Positions 7,929 to 16,304 of a stretch of 32,022 nt of DNA are shown piece by piece. The stretch is from NCBI GenBank assembly GCA_029253085.1, contig JAQXAF010000063.1:1-32022 (forward strand), in the 5' to 3' direction. The position numbers and the translations under genes were made by a program. Every line of letters begins with the position of its first letter. The first letter of the stretch is position 1. The DNA is from Luminiphilus sp. Its GTDB lineage: Bacteria > Pseudomonadota > Gammaproteobacteria > Pseudomonadales > Halieaceae. Under the pieces are notes generated by a model. That model was given only the letters and a program-made list of their open reading frames with translations, did not search any database and was not told where the DNA came from.

Positions 7929-8756
7929 ATGACACAACTGCCTCAGACAATCGGCTTCGTCGGTGCGGGCAATATGGCCTCCGCGATCATCGGCGGGCTG
8001 CTAAGCGCCGGCTATGATCCCGGGCGTCTGTGTGCAGTCGACCCCAGTGAGGCTGCGCAAACTAAACTTCAAAGCCTCGGCGTAAAAGAGGTGGGTGGAC
8101 AGCCAGGCCCAACATTTCGAGCGTCGGAACTTGTCATTTTGGCCGTGAAACCACAGTTCATGCAGGCCGCGGCCGAAGGGATTAAACACCACCTCGCCCC
8201 AGAGACGGTCGTTATGTCAGTAGCGGCTGGAATCAGTGTCAGCGCACTAAAAGCCCAGCTTTCCAATTCAAGCTTGCCCGTCGTACGTTGTATGCCCAAT
8301 ACCCCTGCCTTGGTGGGCGCTGGAGCGTCAGGCCTATTCGCTAGCCCCGAGGTCACCGATGGCCAACGCGCTGGAATTGAGGCCGTCATGGGGGTAGTGG
8401 GTACGACGGTCTGGTTAGAGCACGAAGAGCATATTGATGTTGTCACCGCCATTTCGGGCAGTGGCCCCGCCTATTTTTTCGCTTTTATGGAAGCCATGAT
8501 CGCGACAGGGGAGAAACTCGGGCTTGATCATGAAACTGCGAGTCAGCTCACGCTACAAACGGCATTGGGTGCTGCCAAACTCGCGACCCAACAATCTGAT
8601 CCCGTTGCTGAATTACGCCGTAACGTCACGAGTCCGGGAGGTACCACAGAGCGTGCCCTAGAAAGCTTTGATCAGGACAACCTCGCAGCGTTGGTCGACC
8701 GGGGTATGCAAGCGTGCTTAGCCCGCGCCCAAGAAATGGCTAAGGAGTTTGGTTAA
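7929..8756 (+). CDS. proC: pyrroline-5-carboxylate reductase
   Basis: ProC reduces pyrroline-5-carboxylate to proline with NADPH or NADH, the last step of proline synthesis. The 275-residue product has the Rossmann motif IGFVGAGNMASAIIGGLL at the N-terminus, VAAGISVS, MPNTPALVGAGASGL (about residues 121-135), SGSGPAYFFAFMEAM (about 176-190) and the C-terminal SPGGTTERALE signature. ATG 7929 is preferred; a TTG two codons upstream is also in frame. yggT starts two bases after its stop, so the two are one transcript. Confidence 0.96.
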   Translation: MTQLPQTIGFVGAGNMASAIIGGLLSAGYDPGRLCAVDPSEAAQTKLQSLGVKEVGGQPGPTFRASELVILAVKPQFMQAAAEGIKHHLAPETVVMSVAAGISVSALKAQLSNSSLPVVRCMPNTPALVGAGASGLFASPEVTDGQRAGIEAVMGVVGTTVWLEHEEHIDVVTAISGSGPAYFFAFMEAMIATGEKLGLDHETASQLTLQTALGAAKLATQQSDPVAELRRNVTSPGGTTERALESFDQDNLAALVDRGMQACLARAQEMAKEFG

Positions 8757-8758
8757 TC

Positions 8759-9346
8759 ATGGCAGCACTCAATGAAATCGCCCGATATCTGCTAGAAACT
8801 GCAGCGTCCTTCTATCTAATTCTGACGGTGCTAAGAGGTATGTTGCAGCTTGCTCGCGCCGATTTTTACAACCCAATTTCACAATTCGTGGTGCGCGTAA
8901 CCAACCCACCTTTGCGGGTCATTCATCGGGTGATACCCAGTGCTGGGCGCTTTGATCCAGCGGTGCTGATATTGGCCGTGTCAGTACAGATCCTAGCCAT
9001 TATGGCTAAGCTGGCCCTCTCGGACTTTGCACTACCTGACATCACGTCCTTACTGATTTGGAGTCTACTCGGGGTCGTTGGTTTGGTCATCAACACCTAC
9101 CTCATCGCCCTTGTCGTCATGATCGTTATCAGCTGGGTGGCTCCAGGGACCCGGCATCCCGCCGTGCTGCTGACCTATCAAATCACCGAGCCCATTATGT
9201 CGCCTGTGCGCTCAATGCTTCCGTCGATGGGTGGACTCGACTTTTCGCCTATCGTCATTTTTATTGCCATCAATATGATTCAAATAGCCCTCACTCATAT
9301 GGCCACTGCAGCGGGACTTCCCCTGCAGCTGGTAATGGGTATCTAA
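8759..9346 (+). CDS. yggT: YggT family integral membrane protein
   Basis: The 195-residue protein consists of two similar halves, each with a pair of hydrophobic helices: about residues 12-30 and 66-88 in the first half, 95-128 and 160-190 in the second. The family marks are ISQFVVRVTNPPLRVIHRVIP in the first half and VLLTYQITEPIMSPVRSMLP in the second. This is the YggT (DUF165/YGGT) repeat found after proC in most gammaproteobacteria. Its function is not well defined; roles in osmotic or cation tolerance have been suggested for relatives. AAGGAG lies 13 bases upstream of the ATG. Confidence 0.92.
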   Translation: MAALNEIARYLLETAASFYLILTVLRGMLQLARADFYNPISQFVVRVTNPPLRVIHRVIPSAGRFDPAVLILAVSVQILAIMAKLALSDFALPDITSLLIWSLLGVVGLVINTYLIALVVMIVISWVAPGTRHPAVLLTYQITEPIMSPVRSMLPSMGGLDFSPIVIFIAINMIQIALTHMATAAGLPLQLVMGI

Positions 9347-9349
9347 CGG

Positions 9350-10483
9350 ATGGTTCACGCTGGGGACGTCGGCCTCGTTACAGCGGCACGGGAGGTTTTT
9401 TCTGAAACCCTCACTCTCACTTCGGGGCGAACCTTGGCGGGCTTTGAACTCATCACGGAAACCTATGGCCATCTTAATGCGCAGCGCAGTAATGCAGTAT
9501 TGATCTGCCATGCACTCAGCGGCAACCACCACGCCGCTGGCCGCTATGAATCCTCAGACCCAAAGCCCGGCTGGTGGGACCTGCATATCGGCCCCGGGAA
9601 GGCGATTGATACCAACCAATTTTTTGTCGTGTCCCTCAATAATCTTGGTGGTTGTGACGGCAGCTCGGGACCAAATACGATTAACTCTGACACCCAACAG
9701 CCCTGGGGACCTGACTTCCCACAAATCAGCGTTAGCGACTGGGTGACGACCCAGGCGATGCTGGCGGATAGGCTGGGTATTGATAGCTGGGCCGCAGTCA
9801 TTGGTGGCAGCCTAGGTGGTATGCAAGCACTCCACTGGGCGGTCCATTATCCCGATCGCGTGCGCAACTGTGTGGCACTCGCGGCGGCACCAAAACTTAC
9901 GGCTCAGAATATTGCATTTAATGAAATTGCGCGTCAGGCCATACTTTCAGATCCCGATTGGCTAGCAGGCCATTACCAACGAGAAACGGTGACACCTACC
10001 CGGGGCCTATCTCTGGCACGGATGGTCGGGCACCTGACTTACATGTCGGCAGACGGTATGAGCGATCGCTTTGGTCGAGATACCCGGAACACACCCTCGG
10101 GCACCATCGATCCGGGAGAAACCGTGTTTCAGGTAGAGAGCTACCTCCGATATCAAGGTAAGCAATTTTCAACGCGCTTCGACGCCAACACCTACCTTTT
10201 GATGACACGAGCCTTAGACCGATTCGACATCGCCGCTGATTTTAATGACTCACTCAATGAAGCGATGGCGGTGACAACCTCACGCATGCTGATCATCGCT
10301 TTCTCCAGTGATTGGCGCTTCTCTCCTGCCCGATCTCAGGAGCTGGTCGATGCCTTACTCGCGTCCGGGCGGCCTGTCAGCTATGCCGAAATCGAAACGG
10401 ACGCCGGACACGACGCATTTTTGCTTGATGAACCTCACTACACCGGGCTATTTACCGCCTGGATGCAGCAGGTCGTTATCTGA
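9350..10483 (+). CDS. metX: homoserine O-acyltransferase MetX
   Basis: MetX transfers an acyl group (succinyl or acetyl) from CoA to homoserine, the first step committed to methionine. The 377-residue product is an alpha/beta hydrolase-fold enzyme with [29 protein letters not shown], the nucleophile elbow [14 protein letters not shown] (about residues 144-157), the acid in [12 protein letters not shown] and the His in [13 protein letters not shown], so the triad is complete. In gammaproteobacteria MetX paired with MetW is often a succinyltransferase, but acyl specificity is not decided here. The stop overlaps metW as TGATG. ATG 9350 lies three bases after yggT with a weak ribosome site. Confidence 0.94.
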   Translation: MVHAGDVGLVTAAREVFSETLTLTSGRTLAGFELITETYGHLNAQRSNAVLICHALSGNHHAAGRYESSDPKPGWWDLHIGPGKAIDTNQFFVVSLNNLGGCDGSSGPNTINSDTQQPWGPDFPQISVSDWVTTQAMLADRLGIDSWAAVIGGSLGGMQALHWAVHYPDRVRNCVALAAAPKLTAQNIAFNEIARQAILSDPDWLAGHYQRETVTPTRGLSLARMVGHLTYMSADGMSDRFGRDTRNTPSGTIDPGETVFQVESYLRYQGKQFSTRFDANTYLLMTRALDRFDIAADFNDSLNEAMAVTTSRMLIIAFSSDWRFSPARSQELVDALLASGRPVSYAEIETDAGHDAFLLDEPHYTGLFTAWMQQVVI

Positions 10484-11076
10484 TGCGCTACGATCTTACG
10501 CAAATTGAATCTTGGATTCCCGAAGGAAGTCGCGTGCTCGATTTAGGCTGTGGTGATGGCGCATTCCTTAATCGATTACAAGAAACACGTCGCGTGCAGG
10601 GCATGGGGTTAGAACTCGATCCAGACAATCTTATTGCAGCCACACAACGTGGTGTTGATATTGTGCAGCAAGACATCGATCAAGGCCTGAGCAATTTTCC
10701 TGCGAGCAGTTTCGAAATTGTGGTCCTTGCTCACGCGCTACAGGTGCTTCACCGACCCGATAAGGTACTGCGGGACATGGTTCGAATTGGACGCGAGGCC
10801 ATTGTGACGTTTCCTAACTTCGGCCATTGGCGGTGTCGCCTACATCTCGGCCTAACCGGGCGGATGCCAGTATCGAAAGACTTGCCCTATCATTGGTACG
10901 ACACGCCCAACATTCACTTCTGCACGGTTAAAGATTTCGAAGCTCTGTGCGCGGAACTCAATATCGCGATCATAGATCAGGATATTGTGTCAGGCCCGAC
11001 AACGGCTTTATTTAAACAGTGGCTGCCCAACTTATTTGGCTCAACCGCCATTTTCAGGATCAAAGCATGCGACTAG
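10483..11076 (+). CDS. metW: methionine biosynthesis protein MetW
   Basis: MetW is a small methyltransferase-like partner of MetX and is needed for full MetX activity in several proteobacteria. The 197-residue product has a SAM-binding motif VLDLGCGDGAFL (about residues 18-29) and the MetW marks VVLAHALQVLHRPDKVL, TFPNFGHWRCRLHL and LPYHWYDTPNIHFCTVKDFEALC. It is translationally coupled to metX (stop and start share bases at 10481-10485) and its own 3' end overlaps the DUF4426 gene by 10 bases. Confidence 0.95.
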   Translation: MRYDLTQIESWIPEGSRVLDLGCGDGAFLNRLQETRRVQGMGLELDPDNLIAATQRGVDIVQQDIDQGLSNFPASSFEIVVLAHALQVLHRPDKVLRDMVRIGREAIVTFPNFGHWRCRLHLGLTGRMPVSKDLPYHWYDTPNIHFCTVKDFEALCAELNIAIIDQDIVSGPTTALFKQWLPNLFGSTAIFRIKACD

Positions 11077-11507
11077 GCTTCAGTTTTTTTATGGCATTTA
11101 CCGTCCTGGCGATGGGTGCTCAGGCACAGCAGTCCGAACGTTTTGATCGCTTCGAGCTCCATCGCAGTGTGGTGTATACCACGTTCTTATCCCCTGAGAT
11201 TGCAGCAGAGTACGGCATCGCTCGGGGTGACTTTAAAGCCATACTCACCTTATCAGTAAGAGATGTTGACGCGGGTGAAACAGCCGGTCGACCCATGTTA
11301 ATAAAGGGTGAAACCTGGGATCTCATTCGAGGTGACACACTAGAGTTTAAAGAGATTCGCGAAAATAACGCCACCTACTACATCGCTGACTTCGAGTTCA
11401 TTGACCGCGAATGGCGCTTTTTCGAGTTTGATTTCAGGCCCGAAGGTAGCGACCAAACCTACCACTACAAATTTAAGACCCAACTCTGGAAGCAAAGCGA
11501 GAGGTGA
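11067..11507 (+). CDS. DUF4426 family periplasmic protein
   Basis: This 146-residue product begins with a signal peptide (MRLGFSFFMAFTVLAMGAQAQ, cleavage likely after AQA at residue 20) and continues into a beta-rich domain with FELHRSVVYTTFLSPEIAAEYGI and a Tyr/Phe-rich C-terminus (YHYKFKTQLWKQ). It matches the DUF4426 proteins often encoded between metW and rdgB. No function is known. ATG 11067 is chosen because it creates the signal peptide and has AGGA seven bases upstream. It overlaps metW by 10 bases. Confidence 0.85.
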   Translation: MRLGFSFFMAFTVLAMGAQAQQSERFDRFELHRSVVYTTFLSPEIAAEYGIARGDFKAILTLSVRDVDAGETAGRPMLIKGETWDLIRGDTLEFKEIRENNATYYIADFEFIDREWRFFEFDFRPEGSDQTYHYKFKTQLWKQSER

Positions 11508-11511
11508 GTCG

Positions 11512-12108
11512 GTGACAAACAGTAACAACATAACCCTGCTGGCGAGCGGTAATCCGGGCAAACTTAAAGAACTACAGGCTGCCCTGTCTGATACAGGACT
11601 TGTTTTGCAACCCCAGAGTGACTTTGCTGTACCTGAGGCAGATGAAGACGGCTTAACCTTCATCGAAAATGCGCTCAAAAAAGCCCGCAATGCCGCGCTC
11701 CACACGGGTCTTCCCGCCCTGGCAGACGATTCGGGCCTGGTTGTACCGGCATTGGGTGGGGCTCCGGGTATTCACTCGGCGCGCTTTTCTGGCGAGGGAA
11801 ATGTGCAGAACAACATCAAGCTACTACAGGAGATGTTGCCCTTTGAGGGAGAGGACCGGAGAGCCTGGTTTATCTGTGTGTTGGTTCGAGTCACCAGCGC
11901 AAACGATCCTACACCCCTTATTGCTGAGGGTTACTGGCATGGTCACATTGCCAAGGAACCTTCAGGAACCTCTGGTTTTGGATATGACCCCTTATTTCAG
12001 ATCAACGCCTCAGGCCAAACTGCGGCTGAACTTAGCCCTGCAGAGAAACAAACCCTGAGTCATCGTGGCAAAGCTGTACGAACACTACGCCAAAAACTTG
12101 AACGCTAA
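11512..12108 (+). CDS. rdgB: XTP/dITP pyrophosphatase (RdgB/HAM1)
   Basis: RdgB hydrolyses dITP, XTP and related non-canonical purine triphosphates and so keeps them out of DNA. The 198-residue product has ITLLASGNPGKLKEL at the N-terminus, ADDSGLVVPALGGAPGIHSARFSG (about residues 68-91, catalytic Asp and substrate loop), SGFGYDPLF and the final LSHRGKAVRTL. The start is GTG 11512, supported by GAGG seven bases upstream and by the family N-terminus; a longer reading from 11401 would run back through the DUF4426 gene. Its 3' end overlaps hemW. Confidence 0.95.
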   Translation: MTNSNNITLLASGNPGKLKELQAALSDTGLVLQPQSDFAVPEADEDGLTFIENALKKARNAALHTGLPALADDSGLVVPALGGAPGIHSARFSGEGNVQNNIKLLQEMLPFEGEDRRAWFICVLVRVTSANDPTPLIAEGYWHGHIAKEPSGTSGFGYDPLFQINASGQTAAELSPAEKQTLSHRGKAVRTLRQKLER

Positions 12109-13252
12109 CGATATTCCACTAGCCCTTTACGTACATCTACCCTGGTGTGAGCGAAAGTGCCCCTACTGTGACTTTAATTCTCATGAGCAGTTCGATAGCA
12201 GTTTAGAAGGCGGTTATATCGATGCATTGCTGACCGATTTGCAGCAGCAGCTGGCCAGTGTACCGTCCCGACCCCTTTTTTCGGTCTTTTTAGGTGGGGG
12301 AACGCCCAGCCTGTTCAGTGGCGCCAGTATCGCAAGGCTGCTCAGCGGCATCGACCAATGCTGGGGTGTTGGACCCACAACTGAGATCACCATGGAAGCT
12401 AACCCTGGCAGTGCTGAGGCCTCTAGATTTGCCGATTACCGCAGCGCAGGCGTCAACCGGCTCAGCCTCGGTATTCAATCCTTTGCTGACGCACAACTGA
12501 CCGCCCTGGGACGCGTTCATGACAGCGCTCAGGCCATGCAAGCCATTCACTTGGCAAAACAGCATTTCAACCGCTTTAATCTCGATATTATGCACGGCCT
12601 CCCTGGCCAAAAAATCGAAACAGCCCTTGATGATTTAGAGCGGGCTATCGACCACTCCCATGGCCACGTTTCGTGGTACCAATTGACCATTGAGCCCAAC
12701 ACCACGTTTTGGTCACGGCCACCCAAACTTCCCAACGATGACATTCTCACCGATATTCAGGATGCAGGAGAGGCGCGTTTTCATGCCTCTGGTCTTACTC
12801 AGTACGAGGTATCAGCCTGGGCCTCCCCCCAGCAAATGTCACAACACAACCTTAACTACTGGACCTTTGGCGACTACATAGGTATCGGCGCAGGTGCCCA
12901 TGGAAAAATCTCGACGGAAGATGGCACCGTTGTTCGGACTCGCCGAAGCCGATCTCCTCGAGATTATCTAGCGGGTATCACCGAGGGCGTTACGCCTCAC
13001 CAGCAGGCACTCCCACAAACGGAGCTGCCTATCGAGTTTATGCTTAACGCACTCCGTCTTAAGGACGGCGTCCCGGCGTCTCTTTTTAAGGCGCACACTG
13101 GCCTTGAGTTGGCGGTGGTTAAGCCACAGATTGAAAAACTGGTGACTAAAGGCCTGCTGTCCCCTGATACCGAGCGTATCGGTACCACTGATCATGGATA
13201 TAGGTTTCTAAACGACGTAGTCGCTAGTTTCATGGATCACGACGAGAGATGA
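12065..13252 (+). CDS. hemW: HemW-type radical SAM heme chaperone
   Basis: HemW is a radical-SAM-fold protein related to HemN. It binds heme and is thought to deliver it to respiratory enzymes rather than to oxidise coproporphyrinogen. The 395-residue product has the [4Fe-4S] motif WCERKCPYCDF (about residues 27-37), GGGTPSLF, TMEANPG, GVNRLSLGIQSF, the HNLNYW motif and the C-terminal HemW region. No ATG lies near the start. GTG 12065 gives an overlap of 44 bases with rdgB, while TTG 12098 would begin closer to the usual family N-terminus (just before IPLALYVHLPWC). The start is therefore uncertain. The yggS-to-hemW order is conserved in gammaproteobacteria. Confidence 0.93.
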   Translation: MAKLYEHYAKNLNANDIPLALYVHLPWCERKCPYCDFNSHEQFDSSLEGGYIDALLTDLQQQLASVPSRPLFSVFLGGGTPSLFSGASIARLLSGIDQCWGVGPTTEITMEANPGSAEASRFADYRSAGVNRLSLGIQSFADAQLTALGRVHDSAQAMQAIHLAKQHFNRFNLDIMHGLPGQKIETALDDLERAIDHSHGHVSWYQLTIEPNTTFWSRPPKLPNDDILTDIQDAGEARFHASGLTQYEVSAWASPQQMSQHNLNYWTFGDYIGIGAGAHGKISTEDGTVVRTRRSRSPRDYLAGITEGVTPHQQALPQTELPIEFMLNALRLKDGVPASLFKAHTGLELAVVKPQIEKLVTKGLLSPDTERIGTTDHGYRFLNDVVASFMDHDER

Positions 13253-13265
13253 CCAAGAAGTCAGG

Positions 13266-13952
13266 TTAAGCGTCTCGCTTCTCAAACACCAAATCCCGCA
13301 CACAATGGCCCAGTTTCGTGCCGCGTCGCTCGAATTTTGTCTCGGGGCGCCATGATGGACGGGAAACGTATTGGCCTGTCTCTGACGTGTTACGCAAGGT
13401 CGGTTCAGCCTGCAAGACCGACAGCATATCCTCTGCATAGGGCATCCAATCAGTGGCTAAATGAACCCGCCCACTCGTAGCCAGTAATGCCGCCGCCTTG
13501 GCAATAAAGTCGGGTTGTATAAGTCGACGCTTGTGGTGCCTTTTTTTGTGCCAAGGATCAGGGAAGAAGATTTGTAAAATATCGACCGAGCCCTTGGGAA
13601 TGCACTCATCGAGAACAACCATAGCGTCCTCAGCATAAACCCGAATATTTTGGAGTTCCCGCTCTAAGGCCTGGCCCAGTAATCGGCCCACACCCGGCGT
13701 ATGCACCTCGATACCAAGAAAGCGATCAGCTGGTGCGGTTTCCGCCATGGTCAGCAACGAATCGCCCATCCCAAATCCAATCTCTACAACCCGTCGCCCC
13801 TGTGTCTCCCAACCTGACTCCCAGTCCAGTAATCCGTTGGCGGCAGTTAGGCCAAACTGGGGAAAACCAACCGACCAGCCCCGCTCTTGGCCTGCAGTCA
13901 TTCTCCCGGCTCGGAGAACAAAGCTGCGAATAGGTCTGTTGACTTCCGTCAT
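13266..13952 (-). CDS. trmB: tRNA (guanine46-N7)-methyltransferase
   Basis: TrmB forms 7-methylguanosine at position 46 of tRNA using SAM. The 228-residue product has RSFVLRAGRMTAGQ at the N-terminus, the SAM motif VVEIGFGMGDSLLTMA (about residues 55-70), the catalytic-loop motif QIFFPDPWHKKRHHKRRL (about 126-143) and the C-terminal TKFERRGTKLGH motif. All key segments are intact. Its start overlaps the stop of the DUF423 gene by four bases, and it converges with hemW across 13 bases with no obvious terminator. Confidence 0.96.
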   Translation of the reverse strand: MTEVNRPIRSFVLRAGRMTAGQERGWSVGFPQFGLTAANGLLDWESGWETQGRRVVEIGFGMGDSLLTMAETAPADRFLGIEVHTPGVGRLLGQALERELQNIRVYAEDAMVVLDECIPKGSVDILQIFFPDPWHKKRHHKRRLIQPDFIAKAAALLATSGRVHLATDWMPYAEDMLSVLQAEPTLRNTSETGQYVSRPSWRPETKFERRGTKLGHCVRDLVFEKRDA

Positions 13953-14368
13953 GACAGCGGTGTACTAGCGTTATTGCCCTTGACTAGCCCACACCCCAAT
14001 AATATTGACCACGCCATCAGCAGTGCCACACCACCCAAAGGTGTAATGGGCCCGAAGGCACTGATGTTGGTCAGTACAAGGAGGTATAAGGAACCCGAGA
14101 ACAGCAGCACGCCAACGACCATCAACCCACAAGCCAGCAAAAGCCAAGATTGCAGTCGAGATGAAAGGGCACTCTGCTGCCAAGTAGACAGCCCAAGCAA
14201 AGCAATAGCGTGCAAGAGTTGGTAGTCGGCAGCAGTCTCCCAGGTATTTAACTGTTCGGGTGTCACCAAATCACGTAACCCATGGGCACCAAAGGCACCG
14301 GCTGCAACGCCTAGGAAACCCAATAACGCGGCCCAAGATCTTGGCCAACGAGGCGCTACACCGACCAT
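13949..14368 (-). CDS. DUF423 family small membrane protein
   Basis: The 139-residue protein has four hydrophobic segments and the DUF423 features GFLGVAAGAFGAHGLRD (about residues 17-33), WETAADYQLLHAIALL and the C-terminal SAFGPITPLGGVALLMAW. The family (YgdD-like) is widespread and its function is unknown. The gene lies 10 bases after the rpoH stop and overlaps trmB by four bases, so a transcript from the rpoH promoter could continue through both. Confidence 0.88.
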   Translation of the reverse strand: MVGVAPRWPRSWAALLGFLGVAAGAFGAHGLRDLVTPEQLNTWETAADYQLLHAIALLGLSTWQQSALSSRLQSWLLLACGLMVVGVLLFSGSLYLLVLTNISAFGPITPLGGVALLMAWSILLGCGLVKGNNASTPLS

Positions 14369-14378
14369 TTCTAGATGA

Positions 14379-15254
14379 TCAGATGACGAGGGTGGTTTTG
14401 AGCTTCTTCATCGCATTAACTTCCAGCTGACGAATCCTCTCAGCCGACACACCGTATTCAGCGGCCAGCTCATGCAATGTGGCTTTTTGTTCAGCTAGCC
14501 AGCGTTGGGTCACAATATTACGGCTACGCTCATCTAAATCGCTGAGAGCCGAGCGCAATCGATTCTGGCCGTCCCGAGCTGAGTCTTCGGCCTCAATGCA
14601 TCGAGCTGGGTCAGTCGATGTATCGTCTAAGTAAGCTTGCGGTGACTGCCACGCGTCTTCGTCATCGGCGTCGGTGGGTAAGTCAAAAGCGATATCGCGG
14701 CTTGATAGACGCCCTTCCATGCGCTGAACTTCAGCTTCATCGACACCCAAGTCTGCAGCGATCGCCCGAGTCTCCTCCGCGTTTAGCCAACCCAATGATT
14801 TTTTTGCACTGCGTAAGTTAAAGAACAATTTACGCTGCGCTTTGGTCGTCGCCACTTTAACAATGCGCCAGTTACGCAAAATAAATTCATGCATTTCTGC
14901 CTTAATCCAGTGCACGGCAAAGGAGACGAGGCGCACGCCTTTGTTGGGATCAAAACGTTTTACCGCTTTCATGAGGCCCACATTACCCTCTTGAATGAGG
15001 TCACCCTCGGCGAGCCCATAGCCCGAGTAGCTTCTTGCAATATGGACAACAAAACGCAAGTGAGCGAGTACTAACTCTCTCGCAGAGTCAACACAGTCAT
15101 CATAATATAACTTTTCAGCCAGGGCTTGTTCACGGTCAACGGACAAAATGGGTATTCCGCTCACGGCCTGAACATAGGCGGGCAAATTAGCCCCGGGGGT
15201 CATAGACATAATCGCCCCGTGACCCATTGCTACTGTTTTTCCTGATTCGGACAT
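14379..15254 (-). CDS. rpoH: RNA polymerase sigma-32 (heat-shock sigma factor)
   Basis: RpoH directs RNA polymerase to heat-shock promoters (groESL, dnaK, clpB, lon and others). The 291-residue product has region 2 (LVLAHLRFVVHIARSYSGYG, GDLIQEGNVGLMKAVKRFDP, SFAVHWIKAEMHEFILRNWR), the RpoH-specific box QRKLFFNLR (about residues 138-146) that separates it from RpoD and RpoS, and region 4 with the helix-turn-helix LHELAAEYGVSAERIRQLEVNAM. Start ATG 15254 has GGAGGAGG eight bases upstream. It follows ftsYEX as in E. coli and Pseudomonas, but a perfect CIRCE operator sits in the 93-base gap before it, so control by HrcA is likely. Confidence 0.97.
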   Translation of the reverse strand: MSESGKTVAMGHGAIMSMTPGANLPAYVQAVSGIPILSVDREQALAEKLYYDDCVDSARELVLAHLRFVVHIARSYSGYGLAEGDLIQEGNVGLMKAVKRFDPNKGVRLVSFAVHWIKAEMHEFILRNWRIVKVATTKAQRKLFFNLRSAKKSLGWLNAEETRAIAADLGVDEAEVQRMEGRLSSRDIAFDLPTDADDEDAWQSPQAYLDDTSTDPARCIEAEDSARDGQNRLRSALSDLDERSRNIVTQRWLAEQKATLHELAAEYGVSAERIRQLEVNAMKKLKTTLVI

Positions 15255-15282
15255 CTTGTTATCCTCCTCCCTTCGATGCCGT

Positions 15283-15288
15283 ATTTTA
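15283..15288 (-). promoter_or_regulatory. rpoH: possible -10 box of an rpoH promoter, overlapping CIRCE
   Basis: On the minus strand TAAAAT (5 of 6 matches to TATAAT) overlaps the arm of CIRCE nearest rpoH. With 16-17 base spacing the -35 would fall within the other arm and is poor. If used, HrcA on CIRCE would cover the promoter. A second candidate is TATTAG just upstream, and CCCCCTATT beside it recalls a sigma-32 -10, but neither has a good -35. The promoter is therefore a suggestion only. Confidence 0.35.
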
Positions 15289-15312
15289 GCACTCTACGTC
15301 AGAGAGTGCTAA
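15286..15312 (-). promoter_or_regulatory. CIRCE operator (HrcA-binding site) upstream of rpoH
   Basis: The inverted repeat TTAGCACTC-N9-GAGTGCTAA is perfect in both 9-base arms and in the 9-base spacer, identical to the CIRCE consensus. CIRCE is bound by the repressor HrcA, usually before groESL, dnaK or hrcA-grpE. The near end lies 31 bases from the rpoH ATG, just upstream of its ribosome site, and it does not overlap the end of ftsX (15348). A chance match to 18 specified bases with the exact spacer in this position is very unlikely. hrcA itself is not in the window. Confidence 0.92.
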
Positions 15313-15347
15313 TAGGGGGAAGTTCAGTTACTGCACCGCATCGAAGA

Positions 15348-16304
15348 CTATCTGGGCTCCAACTCTCTGAGCTGGGTCGTTGCTGCGTGCCAGGCACTTA
15401 ATAACCCTAAAGCCCCGCCGAGAAACATCATATTCAAAACACCCATGATCCCAAGACCCGTAAAACGCCGATCACTGCTATAAAGCTGCAGCAGCTGGTT
15501 AACCGGCTCAGATAGATAAATGAAAAAGATTCCCACCATAATGGCGCCTAGTAAGCCGCCACCAAAACCTGACCACAACCCGGTGTATAAAAAAGGACGG
15601 CGCGCATAAGCGTCATTCGCCCCAATCAATTTAATCACCACGATCTCATCGCGGCGGGCCTCAATTGCGAGGCGAATAGTGTTGGCCAAAATAAGAACTG
15701 CGCCCATCATCATGAGCAAGCCAATACCCATCACAAGCCTTCTGCCTGCCTGCAATACCCCAGCCAACCGCGCCTGCCAAAGGGTATCAAAAACCACCTG
15801 ATCAACACCCCGTACAGCCTTTAACCCTTGGGCTAGGTCTGACAGGCCCTCCGACTCCACACTTGCCAAGGGATTTACTAGCAACGTGTGGGGCAATGGG
15901 TTGTCCGGAATAGAATCCAGTAATCCCACCAGCCCCGTATCCGCCGCAAATCTTGCCAACGCTTGGTCTTGCGGAATCAGAGTCACATCGCGCACATCAA
16001 CCCGGCTCTCAATCCGCTTTAGAATTTCTTCAGCGGCGTTGAGCGAGGTATCCGCCTCGAGCAAGACTGAAAAGCGTGCCGGCGAGCGCATATCATGGGT
16101 CACCGCCTCAATGTTTTGTAAAATCACCAGCAGTGAGGCTGGTAAAGCTAAAGCGATGCCCACCACCAACCAGGTGAGGCCTGTAGCCACCGGCAGCCGG
16201 AGGGCCCTCAGCAAACTATTAGACGCCGCCTGCCGATGGTGATGGATCCACGACACCACGCTAGCCCTAGGAGCAATGCCAAGCCCAGCCGCGGGCTTAT
16301 TCAT
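15348..16304 (-). CDS. ftsX: cell division protein FtsX
   Basis: FtsX is the membrane subunit of the FtsEX ABC-type complex, which controls septal peptidoglycan hydrolases and joins the divisome. The 318-residue product has an N-terminal cytoplasmic tail, a first membrane helix (about residues 38-62), a periplasmic domain (about 65-180) and three further helices (about 188-210, 235-262, 285-308) near GIGLLMMMGAVLILANTIRLAIEARRDEIVVIKLIGA, cited here by its key segments IEARRDEI and KLIGA. Its start overlaps the ftsE stop by four bases. rpoH follows on the same strand. Confidence 0.94.
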   Translation of the reverse strand: MNKPAAGLGIAPRASVVSWIHHHRQAASNSLLRALRLPVATGLTWLVVGIALALPASLLVILQNIEAVTHDMRSPARFSVLLEADTSLNAAEEILKRIESRVDVRDVTLIPQDQALARFAADTGLVGLLDSIPDNPLPHTLLVNPLASVESEGLSDLAQGLKAVRGVDQVVFDTLWQARLAGVLQAGRRLVMGIGLLMMMGAVLILANTIRLAIEARRDEIVVIKLIGANDAYARRPFLYTGLWSGFGGGLLGAIMVGIFFIYLSEPVNQLLQLYSSDRRFTGLGIMGVLNMMFLGGALGLLSAWHAATTQLRELEPR

